A stretch of 64,000 nt of DNA from Pseudopyrenochaeta lycopersici (taxonomy: Eukaryota > Ascomycota > Dothideomycetes > Pleosporales > Pseudopyrenochaetaceae), in assembly GCA_003313425.1 (NCBI GenBank), contig NHZP01000101.1:18610-82609 (forward strand), given 5' to 3'. A model generated the notes under the pieces. That model did no database searches, had not been told where the DNA came from, and was given only the letters and a program-made list of their open reading frames with translations. The position numbers and the translations under genes were made by a program. This document shows, in pieces, positions 1 through 10,318 of the stretch (position 1 is its first letter; each line of letters opens with the position of its first letter).

Positions 1-527
1 AAGTCGCTTTGGTGGAGAGCTTTTTACGTGCCAAGGTGGACCTTGCAGAGTATAACGTGGTGCGAAATTTAGAAGGCCTGTCTGCTCCCTCTGTTATGGG
101 AAGCCTCATGTATGGAGCGGATACACTGAGATGTTATCCCTCTGTATTCACGGGGGAGTACCCGCCGTTGAGTGTCGGCGATGGTTGCGGGCCAGTGAAT
201 GCTGCCTCTATGGATATTGTGGAAACCCCGGGACTGTCCGGTTTTGGATCCGGTGGTGGTGGATGCGCTTATGTCGACCCTGCTTGGCTGGAGCCCCCGG
301 AAGGGTTTTGTTGTTATGCTAGTAGTTTTGTACTTCCTGGCCACTCTGACAGTGTGGCTTCTGATTACGATTCCGCTGATTGGATGTCATTAGCACCAGA
401 ACCCTTTAACAGCGATGAAGGAGAGGGTGGTCTTGGTCTTGTAGAGATGGAGGACTGGGAGCTGGGGGCTCTTACGGATGTGTTGTATGATCGTAGTGGG
501 GATCTGTTGTTAGGGGAGTATTCGTAG
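1..527 (+). CDS. Segment A protein, partial (3' exon only)
   Basis: This is the downstream part of the second exon of the segment A gene, cut by the window edge; the reading frame enters from base 1 and stops at 525-527. Bases 1-527 match 33147-33673 and 39456-39982, where the whole gene is visible. The C-terminal part is acidic and aromatic (EDWELGALTDVLYD), like many transcriptional activation tails, but that is only a resemblance. I do not recognise the family. No start codon belongs to this copy; an in-frame TTG at 9 is not a start. Confidence 0.7.
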   Translation, partial: VALVESFLRAKVDLAEYNVVRNLEGLSAPSVMGSLMYGADTLRCYPSVFTGEYPPLSVGDGCGPVNAASMDIVETPGLSGFGSGGGGCAYVDPAWLEPPEGFCCYASSFVLPGHSDSVASDYDSADWMSLAPEPFNSDEGEGGLGLVEMEDWELGALTDVLYDRSGDLLLGEYS

Positions 528-816
528 GTATGGAATTATTGTAGGGTATGTCTATTTTATGGTTGACTTATTGTGCAGTTGGTCTACCATTGTGTACGAT
601 CTGTTTTGATGGACTGGATTATGTAGAATACCTATGTTGTATTCGCAAGATTTTTCATTTTGGGTGTGAGCGCCCTTGGGATGGAACACCATCTCCAAAG
701 AAAAAAAAAATGCATAAGTCCATTTTTGCTGTGGCTGGGGGGGCACGCCGAGTCAGGTTGGCTGTGGCTCGGGAGAGTCAGCTGTGGCGCGGATTCTGCG
801 CGCACAGACCAGAAAT

Positions 817-859
817 CAACTTTCGAGTGCTATATATGATTCCTTTCACTAGAAAGTTG
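817..859 (+). other. Origin hairpin 1 (segment A to family P junction)
   Basis: Arms CAACTTTCGAGTG and CACTAGAAAGTTG (one mismatch) enclose TATATATGATTCC at 831. Short-loop type without the GGC...GCC sub-hairpin. The gene-free stretch 528-1210 holds this origin, 3' hairpins of segment A on its left, the folded leader on its right and a TATA box. Confidence 0.85.
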
Positions 860-1138
860 TCAAGTGGTCAGGAGCCTTGCGCTCCTTACCCTTGTCACTT
901 TACACGTAAGCGGAGCCCATGACTGGAGGGAGTAACGAAGTGTTAAACCACTTGGGGTTTAGGGCCTCTGCACTTAGTAAGCAAGCCGAAGCACGGACGT
1001 AGCGCGAGATCATCTGATCTGTGGGTTGCCACATTTGTTAAATCTAAGATTTGATTGGTCTATGGATATAGATTCATGGAAGGGGCACAACACTGCCTGC
1101 TATGTAGTAGTTTCTCTTGGCGGTGCCATAGATAGAGG

Positions 1139-1145
1139 TATATAA
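1139..1145 (+). promoter_or_regulatory. TATA box of the family P gene at 1211
   Basis: TATATAA, 66 bases before the start codon, followed by the ACAGAGGATCTGT hairpin seen at the presumed transcript start of many modules. Confidence 0.7.
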
Positions 1146-1210
1146 TAACAACAGAGGATCTGTGTTCATGGATATGTTTTACAATATGTAGTTTTTTTAC
1201 TACACATGCG

Positions 1211-2002
1211 ATGGAGTCGCGCTCTGGACAGGGCACTATGGCGGGAGCCAGTGCTACCATAAGCTTCTTATCTATTGTGCGTCAGTTACAGGAAGGGAGT
1301 TCCTGTTCATTGTCTGTAGAGACAGCTGTGGAACTGCAACGCGTGAGAGATCACGTGCACAGTCAGTGTTTTTCTTTTCCCCTAGACACACGATAGGTTG
1401 GCCGATGCCCAACTAACGTCATCACAGTGCTGGTGGAGCAGCATGTCTCTCTCATGGCGTATGTTGATGCGTCGGGAAGACAAGCTTGGTCGATTACCAA
1501 GGAGAGCGGACGCCTTCCCCGTCAATGTACCGAACAACAACGCATGGAGTGTTTTGAGGATTACCAGGAACTCAGTGCCTCGGGGGGTACCCAGCAGGCG
1601 CTTCTTGTCCTCAAGGTGGATACGAGTTGGAATGGCGTGGTGCGGAGCCGTGTTATATTTGCGAAGCTCTCCCTAGAGACACTGGATGTTGTCGTACAGC
1701 GGGTACTGCCTAGAATTAGATTGCCTGGTGGGCAAGTTGTAGATGCTGTAAGCATGGAGGGACTAATGCAGTTTTTAAGCATTGGGTACTATAGTACGCG
1801 GGTGGATTGCGCGTGTACTTTGTACAGAATCTGTCAGCCTTGTGTGTGTGCGCACCGGATTTCATCGAGGTTTCTTCGTTTGAATGGGTTTTCTGGGGTA
1901 AGGCCATTCGGGAAGTGTTACTGGTTTACTGGGATCAGTGACGCTGTGGGAGCAGTACTACCGTCTGGCAGGAACTGGTTGAGTTGCACTCGTTCTTGGT
2001 AA
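1211..2002 (+). CDS. Family P protein, two exons
   Basis: Predicted 241-residue protein from exons 1211-1361 and 1428-2002; the 66-base intron starts GTCAGT and ends CTAACGTCATCACAG. Exon 1 gives the short leader typical of the family (MES start, VRDHVH end). Exon 2 carries GRQAWSITKESG, a CxC-x5-CxxC cluster (DCACT then CQPC) that may bind zinc, and WFTGISDAVG near the C-terminus. Function unknown. The start is the ATG inside GCGATGGAGTCGC, as in its paralogues. Its 3' end and untranslated region closely match those of the gene at 34388, which suggests exchange between segments. Confidence 0.82.
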
Positions 2003-2375
2003 GAATATCGTGATGGTAAGATTACCTAGTCCCTGTGTCCATGTAATGGTAATAATATATCTCAGTAGGAGATGGGTGCCTAGCATATTTATGGAGATAA
2101 TTTGTTTGGGTATATTTGGTAATTGTAAGTAACGATTGTGTATCGAATTTTTTTATTTTTTGTTAAAATAAAGTCATTGTATACTGTATGAATCTGTGCT
2201 AACTACAGTAGTATGAGTAGTAAAGAATTTGTATGGCGGAGGTCAGTCAGTAAGGGTGGGAGCCCTCAGGATGGAACACCATCTCTCAAAAATTGGCTAT
2301 GTCCAATTTTGTTGTGGCTGGAGGGCACGTTGGGTCAGCTGGGTGTGGCGCGGATTTCGCGCACAGACCCTCCCT

Positions 2376-2429
2376 CAACTTTCTAGTGTGGCGTTTTGCC
2401 TATATATGATTCCTTTCACTAGAAAGTTG
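2376..2429 (+). other. Origin hairpin 2
   Basis: Perfect CAACTTTCTAGTG/CACTAGAAAGTTG stem; the loop has the GGCGTTTTGCC sub-hairpin and TATATATGATTCC at 2401. The gene-free stretch 2003-2915 includes an AATAAA signal at 2167-2172 and the folded leader. Confidence 0.88.
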
Positions 2430-2847
2430 TCAAGTGGTCACCAGCCTTGCGCTGGTTACCCTGGACACTTTACCTGTAAGCTTTGCCAACGAGTGGAACG
2501 AGAAGCGGACGCGTTAGGCTTTTTAAAGACTACGGCATAAGCACTAGCTAAGCAAGCCGAAGCACGGACGTCGCGGGTCATCTGACCTCAGGTTGCACGT
2601 GAGGAGCACCCCTGCCCTCACACGGACCAGATGTTCATAGTTATGGACACAACGGAGTGGGCGCATTATGGAATAATAGTCTTGGTATAGAGACTGTAGT
2701 GGATGCTCTGCGGTAGTTGTCCCGGAGGGTATCAGTTGGGTACTGCCGCAGTCCCTTTGGTAGGCCTCTTGGAGTGGCCGTTCCTACCGTACGCTAAGCT
2801 TAGGTGCGGGCGTCGCTTGAGCATGGAGTGCTGTTGGCAGGACTGCC

Positions 2848-2854
2848 TATAAAT
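2848..2854 (+). promoter_or_regulatory. TATA box of the short family P gene
   Basis: TATAAAT overlaps the upstream ATG at 2853, so that ATG is probably outside the transcript and the ATG at 2916 is preferred. Confidence 0.6.
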
Positions 2855-2915
2855 GGAGCATGCCACGGCGTTGCTTTGGGTAGCGGAGCTTTTATCGTGC
2901 TCTGTTGTTATCAAC

Positions 2916-3315
2916 ATGATGTTGTCTGATGTGCGTGAGGCTCGCACTATTGCCGATCAGGCGATCAGTATGTGTAATCTCTCCGTGTATTGCGGAGTGT
3001 GTGGAACTGTTTGCAGGGTGGTTACTAATGTTGCGGCGTGTAGGCGTCGCTTCACTGTTGTATATGCCCATGTCGGGCGAGTGGGAGGTCACTTGGATTA
3101 CCGACGATAAGCAAAGTTGCTGGGAAGCGTGTTTAGTACATGTGTACACGCGAGACGGGGAGGATCAATGGGAGATTATTGCGAGAGAAGATGGTGACAG
3201 CCGCGTCACCGCTGCCATGTCTCTCTTGGTGTCACTAGAGGTAGCGCTTGGTAGAGCTCCACGGGCTACGTTGGTTACAAAGCAAACGAGTGTACCGTTT
3301 ACGTTACGTAGTTGA
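2916..3315 (+). CDS. Short divergent family P protein, two exons
   Basis: Exons 2916-2967 and 3044-3315 give about 107 residues. The intron begins GTATGT and ends ACTAATGTTGCGGCGTGTAG, in the family's phase 1 position. Exon 2 aligns with the start of family P exon 2, with EWEVTWITDD where others have WWxTKESG, followed by a hydrophobic helix-like stretch (AAMSLLVSLEVALG). The CxC/CxxC cluster and WFxG motif are absent, so this is a half-length member, either truncated or specialised. An upstream in-frame ATG at 2853 would add 21 residues but lies in the TATA box. Function unknown. Confidence 0.6.
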
Positions 3316-3730
3316 TTGTTCCGTATGGATGTGCGGAGTAGACATAGGGCTGATAACGTATGGAGTGGTTTGTCCCTGTGCGCAAGGTGTGGAGCGTGTT
3401 GCGAGTATCGTGATGGCCTATCTCGATAAGGGCTTATGAAGACATGTTTTGTAGTCACGTAAGTGTGTCTTTATCTATTGTTAGTGTGTACACTTTTTCT
3501 TATGTATGGTAGGTGCATATTTGGGGACTAGGTTTATGGAGTATTGTAGTAGAGTACTTGAATGTGTTCATGACTTATGTAGGTAGGCAATGGGCCTATA
3601 CTTCTATCATAGGGACTGTGTTTTAATGTAGTTATGTAGGTATCGGATACCTAGAACTATTGTTTAGTAGTAGTATTCTGTAAAAATACTCTTACTATGT
3701 ATATTGTTTATGTAGAATAGACTAGGATTA

Positions 3731-3748
3731 TTTTTTTTTTTTTTTTTT
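3731..3748. repeat. Poly-T run
   Basis: About 18 consecutive T in the A/T-rich 3' part of the module, before the 3' hairpins. No gene is seen between 3316 and the next origin. Confidence 0.8.
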
Positions 3749-3951
3749 AACTATAAAATATTTTCTCTATATATATGTGTAGTAACGTGTTGCGTTAGGA
3801 AAAGCAACGAAGAATTTGTATGGCGGAGGTCAGTCAGTAAGGGTGGGAGCCCTGAAGATGGAAAACCATCTCTCAGAAATTGGCTATGTCCGATTTTGTT
3901 GTGGCTGGAGGTCACGTTTTACCGGGGTGCTGAAAAATTTTTCAGCCACGT

Positions 3952-4005
3952 CAACTTTCTAGTGTGGCGTTTCGCCCTTATATGATTCCTTTCACTAGAA
4001 AGTTG
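3952..4005 (+). other. Origin hairpin 3, before Rep
   Basis: Perfect stem; the loop variant reads CCCTTATATGATTCC instead of CCTATATATGATTCC. It lies in gene-free stretch 3316-4277. To its left is the cassette GTGCTGAAAAATTTTTCAGC shared with five other modules. Confidence 0.85.
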
Positions 4006-4224
4006 TCAAGTGGTCAGGAGCCTTGTGCTCGGGACCACGACGGCTTTACATCTAAGCAGGGCCTCGAGTGGAACGAGAAGCGAAGCGTTAAACCACCTGG
4101 GGTTTAGGGCCTCTGCCCCCTGTAAGCGCTAGCCTTTTTGTCACGTGGAGGCGGGAACACATGGAGTGGGCAGTATGTCTCTTTCTACGGAGTAGTGTAT
4201 CTTGGCGGAGCTTGAGGTAGGTAG

Positions 4225-4233
4225 TATTTATAT
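4225..4233 (+). promoter_or_regulatory. TATA-like box of Rep (copy 1)
   Basis: TATTTATAT, about 45 bases before the Rep ATG. The block upstream (TAAGCGCTAGCC and the GTGGAGGCGGGAACAC region) is shared only with the family P module at 21.5 kb. Confidence 0.55.
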
Positions 4234-4277
4234 GCGCGCTCTGGCCGATATGTAGCGCGCTATCGTGGAGCGATATT

Positions 4278-5456
4278 ATGGCGGAGCCTACAGTAGAGAC
4301 GTGCGATATTTCTACGGTGGGACCGTCGTCCAGGCGGACATCTTTTGCGTCTTTGTTTTCGTGTAGTACGCAAGGAAGTGCGTCGAGCGTAGTCGATGAC
4401 CTCCCGGATGGGTGTGGGGAAAGGGAAGCTTTCGCGTTGAGGGTCAACGTTGTTCTTGTAACGTGGTCACAGAGTCGTCTGGAGGACGCGTCCGAATTTT
4501 ACAATCTTCTTCAGGAGCGGATGCCTCCTGGTACGGAGATTTACGGTTGTCAAGAGCGCCATGAGGATGGGAAGCCTCATTATCACGCAGTGTTTCGGTT
4601 CACGCGTCGGACGAATTGGGTGGATGCACACCAACATTTTCGAATTTATCTGTCTGATGGCACAGTGGATACAGAGGCTATTCGGTTCTCGGTGCCTCGC
4701 CCGTATCAGCGGGAGTCTGATTTTTTGGAAAACACACAGAATTACTGTTTTAAGTATGATGATTCGGTGTTTTTTGGGACGAGGATCGAGTCACTCAGTA
4801 GTTCTGAGTCTCGGAAGCGCAAGTTCGCTGAGGTGCTGGTGGAACCTGATTACATTAAAGCGAAACGGATGTTGATGGAACTGGATCCTATGGGATTTAT
4901 CAAGTTTTATAACGCGTACTCGTCCTATCTGGCTAACGAGAAGAAAGGCACGCCTGGACGAGGGTGGGTAGACTCTGGGGAACCCCTGAAGCAATGGCGT
5001 GTCCCGGTCGCCATGGAGGATTGGCGGAAAAGTTACATTGGGGGGTCATATAAGGGTAGACCTGTCCCCCTCATTCTTGTTGGTCCATCGAGGCTAGGAA
5101 AGACAGAATGGGCTTTGCGTGCAGGGCCCAAGCCCATGGCCATGTCCAATCAGTGGAACCTTGGTAATTATGACCAGGATGCGTCGCATCTCGTGTTAAA
5201 CGACATCGATTTCAGCAATTTTGGGTCTGGTAAGTACCGGTATTGGCGAGAAATACTTGGTGGGCAGGCTTGTATTGATGCGCACGATCGGTATACGAAA
5301 ACACGGAATTTGAGTTGGGGATTTCCAGTCATTGTAACGTGCAATGCAGATAATGACCCTCGGAAAGTTCCTGACATTGCGGCGTATCTGAAGCATGCGC
5401 CTTGTGTTGTGGTTGAGTTGGCGGATCTACTGTATGTAGATGACGATCTAGCGTAG
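4278..5456 (+). CDS. rep: Rep: rolling-circle replication initiator (HUH nickase and SF3 helicase)
   Basis: Complete 392-residue CRESS-DNA virus Rep, uninterrupted. Motif I VLVTWSQ at residues 59-65; motif II with the HUH-type HYH at 101-103; motif III with catalytic Tyr156 and Lys159 (YCFK). The superfamily-3 helicase follows: Walker A GPSRLGKT at 269-276, Walker B LVLNDID at 305-311, motif C VIVTCNAD at 351-358. It should nick the origin loop, stay bound to the 5' end and unwind the replicative form in the host nucleus. The roughly 50-residue Ser-rich extension before motif I is longer than in typical geminivirus or circovirus Reps. ATG at 4278 follows the TATA-like box directly. The copy at 40587 appears identical. 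A stop-free frame and intact motifs suggest function or very recent insertion. Confidence 0.97.
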   Translation: MAEPTVETCDISTVGPSSRRTSFASLFSCSTQGSASSVVDDLPDGCGEREAFALRVNVVLVTWSQSRLEDASEFYNLLQERMPPGTEIYGCQERHEDGKPHYHAVFRFTRRTNWVDAHQHFRIYLSDGTVDTEAIRFSVPRPYQRESDFLENTQNYCFKYDDSVFFGTRIESLSSSESRKRKFAEVLVEPDYIKAKRMLMELDPMGFIKFYNAYSSYLANEKKGTPGRGWVDSGEPLKQWRVPVAMEDWRKSYIGGSYKGRPVPLILVGPSRLGKTEWALRAGPKPMAMSNQWNLGNYDQDASHLVLNDIDFSNFGSGKYRYWREILGGQACIDAHDRYTKTRNLSWGFPVIVTCNADNDPRKVPDIAAYLKHAPCVVVELADLLYVDDDLA

Positions 5457-5525
5457 ATAGATAGAATGAAAAATGGCTATGTCCATTTTCGTGGTGGCGG
5501 TGCGGGTCGCGCACAGGCCAGAACT

Positions 5526-5578
5526 CAACTTTTCTAGTGTGGCGCAGCCTATATATGATTCCTTTCACTAGAAAGTTG
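5526..5578 (+). other. Origin hairpin 4, tail-to-tail junction
   Basis: Left arm and GGCGCAGCC sub-hairpin come from the Rep module; the right side continues as the reverse complement of another module's tail (GTTGAGGGAGGGTCTG). This is the left edge of the inverted module. TATATATGATTCC starts at 5550. Confidence 0.85.
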
Positions 5579-5972
5579 AGGGAGGGTCTGTGCGCACAAT
5601 CCGCGCCACACCCAGGTGACTCTGCATGGCCTCCAGCCACTGTGAAATCGGACTTAGCCAATTTTTTTTTGAAATGGTGTTCCATTTTAAGGGTTCACGC
5701 CCTTACTAACCAAGCTCCGCAACAACGAGAAGTCATTGTTTTAATGGCCCTACCATGACCAAATCAGCAACATTTTCTAATACCAAAAATCCTCCGCACA
5801 AAATAAACTACGCATACTTACAATACCACATGAAAACTACGTATCAAACTACTCTCGCATGCAACCATTAGCATAGAATCTAAAATACAAAGTATTTCAT
5901 CCTAACGCACCAATACTATGATCACTCCTTCCGATGTACACTCCACGTACCACAGCGACGGACTACATTGAC

Positions 5973-6776
5973 CTACTCGGGGCATGGCTCACAAGTCAAC
6001 CAGTTCCTTCCCGATGGTTGTACTACACCAACAGCGTCACTGACCCCAGTGAACCACTCAAGCTTTCCAAACGGCCATACACCCGAAAATCTATTCAGCC
6101 AAAGAAAACCTTGCCACGAATGCGATCCTAACGCACAAGGCCTACAAATTCCATCTAGCATGCAGCCGCAGCCAGCACCTTTAGGAAAAACCCCTAAAGA
6201 GAATGCATCAAACCATCCCTCGACAGCTAACGCATCTGCAGTCTGACCATCTGACAGCACAAAAAGAGGTAAAATGCGCTGCACAACCACCTCCAGTGCC
6301 TTCGAAGACAGCTGAGCAAACAGAACGTAGCTCCGCACCCCGCCATCGTGAACTCCATCCACCTTGAGGACCAAGAGTGCCTCCTGGGTCCAACCATGGC
6401 AATCCAACTTCTCATAGTCTCCCAGACAACCTAAATGGACCTCCGTCTCACACTGCCGCGGAGGCTGCCCGCTTTCTTTGGTCACCCACCAAGATTGTCT
6501 CCCCGACAATGGCACATGGACAGTTAGCGACACTCCACGCTCTACAAGCTCTATGACGCTGTCAGTTGGGCATCGGCCAACCTGCCTTCTAAGAGAGGCA
6601 GAAAGAAGACGTATTCACTGACTGTGCACGTGATCCCTCACCACTTGCCGCTCCGCCTCTGTCCCTACAGACACTGGACAGGGCCTCCCTTCCTGTAGCA
6701 CATCTACAATAGACGGGAGGCTGTTCTTGGTATCGGCCTCCACCATAATAACCTCTTGCCCAGTACGCGACTCCAT
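5973..6776 (-). CDS. Family P protein, two exons, in the inverted module
   Basis: On the minus strand, exons 6776-6623 and 6550-5973 give 243 residues. The intron starts GTCAGT and ends CTGACAGCGTCATAG. Features are canonical: MES start, VRDHVH at the exon end, GRQSWWVTKESG, CxC-x5-CxxC (CGCMLDGICRPC), WFTGVSDAVG. Function unknown. It is the only gene on the minus strand, because its whole module from origin to origin is flipped; the promoter came with it. Confidence 0.82.
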
Positions 6777-6827
6777 CGCACTATGCTTTAAAAAATTCAC
6801 TCCGTAAAAACAGCTCCACTGTTCTTG

Positions 6828-6834
6828 TTATATA
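6828..6834 (-). promoter_or_regulatory. TATA box of the inverted family P gene
   Basis: TATATAA on the minus strand, 52 bases before the ATG, followed by the ACAGTGGAGCTGT hairpin. The element CTAGGGACTAG lies further upstream. Confidence 0.7.
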
Positions 6835-7105
6835 CCTCTCTGTCTTGCGCGCCGCCAAGAGAACCTAGTCCCTAGCAGGCAATGTGGTGCCCCGTCCCTG
6901 CGTCTACGTTCATAGACCAATTAGATCAAAGATCTTGTGAGGCACAGCAACGTCAGATGACTCACGCTCCACGTGATGCCGTGCTTACCAGGGCTTTTAC
7001 CTCTAAACTACAAGTAGTTTAACCCTTCGGTATTCGTTCCACTCATAGGCAAAGCTTAGCGTAAAGTGTCAGGGGTCAAGGAGCGCAAGGCTCCTGACCA
7101 CTTGA

Positions 7106-7159
7106 CAACTTTCTAGTGAAAGGAATCATATATAGGCTTTTCGCCACACTAGAAAGTTG
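7106..7159 (-). other. Origin hairpin 5, head-to-head junction
   Basis: The hairpin is read in reverse (loop TATATATGATT on the minus strand, 7125-7134). Both flanks are module starts: CTTGACAACTT to the left and AAGTTGTCAAG to the right. It closes the inversion begun at hairpin 4. Gene-free stretch 6777-7521 holds two folded leaders in opposite orientation. Confidence 0.85.
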
Positions 7160-7440
7160 TCAAGTGGTCAGGAGCCTTGCGCTCCTTACCCTTGTCACTT
7201 TACATGTAAGCTTTGCCAACGAGTGGAACGAGTACCGAAGGGTTAAACTAGAATTAGTTTAGAGGCAATGCACTTACTAAGCATAGCAGAGCACGGGCGC
7301 GTGCTGATCATCGGATCGCTGCTTGCCCACTTTTTTTTTCAATCAGTTGTCTGATTGGTCTATGAATGTAGACATAGGGAGTGTGCGTTTCTTCGCCCAC
7401 TAGGGACTAGTATTCCTTGGCGGAGACCATGGTAGATATC

Positions 7441-7447
7441 TATATAA
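7441..7447 (+). promoter_or_regulatory. TATA box of the family P gene at 7522
   Basis: TATATAA 75 bases before the ATG, followed by ACAGAGGATCTGT. Confidence 0.7.
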
Positions 7448-7521
7448 TTACAACAGAGGATCTGTTGGCATGGAGTGGTTCTACATTCCTTAAGGAAACT
7501 TTTTCCTTGTTTTGCTTTCCG

Positions 7522-8299
7522 ATGGAGTCGTGTACTATGGACGATAGACAGGCGGCTGCCTCTAGCATGAGTTTGTCCCCATCTCTTATAGATGGGTTGC
7601 AGGAAGGAAGTTCTTCCGCATTGTCCGTAGGGACACCCATGGAACAGCAGCTGGTGAGGGATCACGTGCACAGTCAGTGTCTTTGTCTTCTAAACACGGG
7701 AGAAGTTGGTCAGGCCAACTCACGGAGTAACAGGTTTAGTGGAACGCGGTGTGTCTCTTACGCTCAGCATGAATGCGTCGGGAAGGTGTTCCTGGTGGGT
7801 AACCAAGGAGAGCGGGCAGCCTCATTGGCAGTGTGTAGAGGAACAGCACAGGACGTGTCTAGATGAGTATGAGCAGTTTATTGCAGAGGGTGGGACCCGG
7901 CAGTCGCTCCTGGTCCTTAAGGTGGACATCCTCAGGTATGGGGCAGTGCGGAGTCTAGTTGTATTTGCGGAGCTCTCAGTAGAGGCCCTTGATGTGCTTA
8001 TACGGCGCATTCTACCTCTTATCACAACGCCGGAAGGCCAGTTAGTGGATGCTTTTGTTGTTGACGAAGTGCTGCACCTGTTGGATAATGGGTGGTACAG
8101 CACCAGCGTGGACTGTGGGTGCACACAGGATAAGATGTGTAAGCCTTGTGTATCGGTAGACGATTCCCCGCCACGATTTCATCGACTAGATCGATTTTAC
8201 GGTGTATGGCCGTTTGGAGAGGGAGATTGGTTTACTGGACTCAGCGACGCTATTGGAATACGAAAACCGCAGGACGCAGACTGGCTGAGTTGTTCGTAG
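7522..8299 (+). CDS. Family P protein, two exons
   Basis: Exons 7522-7672 and 7734-8299, predicted 238 residues. The donor is GTCAGT; the acceptor is ACTCACGGAGTAACAG. Motifs: GRCSWWVTKESG, LLVLKVD, a repeated helix-like segment (FAELSVEALDVL), CGCTQDKMCKPC matching CxC-x5-CxxC, and WFTGLSDAIG. Function unknown. The start ATG is the one used in all MES-type paralogues. Confidence 0.82.
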
Positions 8300-8709
8300 A
8301 GCGGGTGTATCGTTAAGAGAGGAGGTAGCCTGTTTACCTTATGGAACGGCATTAGTATATGGATAGAGCGGTAGCCTAGATCGGGTGAGTTATAACGTAG
8401 GAGGCACGCATTCCCAAAGACAAATGTACTTAAATACGTACCCTACATAGTATAAGCTAGACTAACTAAGATATGTAGGTTCTGTACAGAAGCCAAAAAA
8501 AAAAAGAACGAAGAAATCGTGGTGCGGAGCTCGGTCAGTAAGGGTGGGAGCCCTCAGGATGGAACACCATCTCTCCAAAAAAAAAATAAAAATTGGCTAA
8601 GTCCAATTTTGTTGTGGCTGGAAGACAGGCTGAGTCACCTGGGGGTGTGGCTCGAGAGAGCGCAGACATGGGTTGCTGTGGCGCAGATTGTGCGCACAGG
8701 CCTCTCCGA

Positions 8710-8752
8710 CAACTTTCGAGTGCTATATATGATTCCTTTCACTAGAAAGTTG
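8710..8752 (+). other. Origin hairpin 6
   Basis: Short-loop type, left arm CAACTTTCGAGTG, loop motif at 8724. Gene-free stretch 8300-9259 holds A/T-rich 3' sequence, 3' hairpins, the origin and the folded leader. Confidence 0.85.
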
Positions 8753-9030
8753 TCAAGTGGTCACCAGCCTTGCGCTGGTTACCCTTGCCACTTTACACGT
8801 ATGCGTTGCCACGACTGGAGGGAGTACCGAAGGGTTAGGCTCTTTAGAGGCTAGAGGCATAAGCCCCTGTAAGCAAAGCAGAACATGGATATGTTGTCAG
8901 GTGACTCATGTTTTGCCACTCTTTTTATCGATCAGGTTTCTGATTGGTCTATGAACGTAGACAGCATGGAGTGGGCAGCTCATTGCCTGCTAGGGACTAG
9001 GTGGTCTTGGCATTGCGCAAGACAGAGATG

Positions 9031-9037
9031 TATAAGA
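9031..9037 (+). promoter_or_regulatory. TATA box of the gene at 9260
   Basis: TATAAGA followed by a GGGGAGCCCTCTCCCCC hairpin, the second promoter style seen in the array. It lies 223 bases before the ATG, leaving a long leader. Confidence 0.6.
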
Positions 9038-9259
9038 GGGGAGCCCTCTCCCCCGTCCTCCTCTTTACACGAGACACAGAGTGTTTCTTTTACAGCGTAA
9101 AATCTGGATAGGGTGCGGTGCACTAGTTATCGCTTTATTGTCATCAACAAAAGCGATTTTGCTGCAGGTAGCAGCGACGGCTAACTTTATTTAGTAGGTG
9201 GCCGCCTACGGAGGGGATCTCGTTATCGTGTATACGCTTGGTAAGGGTTATTGTTCGCA

Positions 9260-9728
9260 ATGACATTGGCTGTGGAGGCAGCAGCGGGGCATAAAGAGGC
9301 AGTCTGCTGTGCGGAGCATCGAGTTTGTATGGAGTTGCCGGCGTATGGCGTAGCTGTTGGTGTGGAATCGCCATGGCCACCAGCCGTTCAGTCTATTCTA
9401 GATAACGTAAGTGGTATTCTACAGCGGATGCTCATGACAGGGGCGAGTGCCCTTCTGGGTTTACTGATCTGTGGAGCGGTAGCTTAGTTCACCGTTGTGT
9501 AAGGTGTATACCGTTCTATGGAATGTACACTCGGAAGCCCTTAAGCATTGTGGGTCTGAAGAGGAGCAAGAGGAGCAAGGACTTTGCGCTATTAACGTGG
9601 TGGAGCGAGGCTTGTGTAGTATGTGTGTACACTGTGTAGCTACAGCAATGCAGGAGCTTGCAGAGGTGGGCCTTTTGTATTGCACAGTCGACGAGAACAC
9701 GTTCGCAGTGTTAATGGATTGGTGGTAG
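9260..9728 (+). CDS. Small protein with Cys pairs and an acidic stretch, probably two exons
   Basis: Not recognised. The best model joins 9260-9406 (ends before GTAAGT) to 9504-9728 and gives 123 residues. The first exon has MTLAVEAAAG at its start; the second has EEEQEEQ followed by Cys-rich CSMCVHC. Without splicing the first frame ends after 75 residues in a hydrophobic tail (SALLGLLICGAVA) that could anchor in a membrane, so two products are possible. It is the only gene in its module. Confidence 0.5.
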
Positions 9729-10265
9729 AGGAACGGGGACTGTAGCTTGCTAACTACGCTATGGTATGTAGAGTGGCATACCTAAGGAGCTCAAGTAGGG
9801 GGAACGTACGGATACTGTAATTTCGGAGTCCTAGGTTCCATAGGGTTTTTGTAGTTTCCTATGCGGATTTTACATTTTTTGAATGTCGGAGTGACTTTGT
9901 GAGGCTTCTACTTTTTCTGATCATTTGAGTAGACATGGAACTGTTACTAACAGAGACAGTGTTCCCAATGTATAACGATTAGATTTTGGTTATGCGTTGG
10001 ACGTCCGTATTGCTAAACACAGTGTGTTTTTTTGGCGAGTATGGCTTTATGCTAGGTAAGTTGTTCGTCACGGAGTTGGTGTTGTATGTGCGTACATTGG
10101 ACTTGGTGTGTCCAAGTGTTGTAGTCAAAAAAATTTGACTAAGTACGACACAGTGTGGCGCAAAAAAAAAGTTGTCAATTGCCCTGTGCGCGATTTAGCG
10201 TCATTTGGGGGTACATGGTGCTCACCCAGAAGTGGGTGGGCGGGAGGTCACACTCCAGCCACAGT

Positions 10266-10318
10266 CAACATTTCTAGTGAGGCGCAGCCTATATATGATT
10301 CCTTTCACTAGAAAGTTG
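10266..10318 (+). other. Origin hairpin 7
   Basis: Loop with GGCGCAGCC and TATATATGATTCC at 10290; the left arm has one substitution (CAACATTTCTAGTG). Gene-free stretch 9729-10790 also has, at about 10139-10262, a cassette (GTACGACACAGTGTGGCGC to GTCACACTCCAGCCAC) shared with modules ending at 21.36 and 32.38 kb. Confidence 0.85.
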
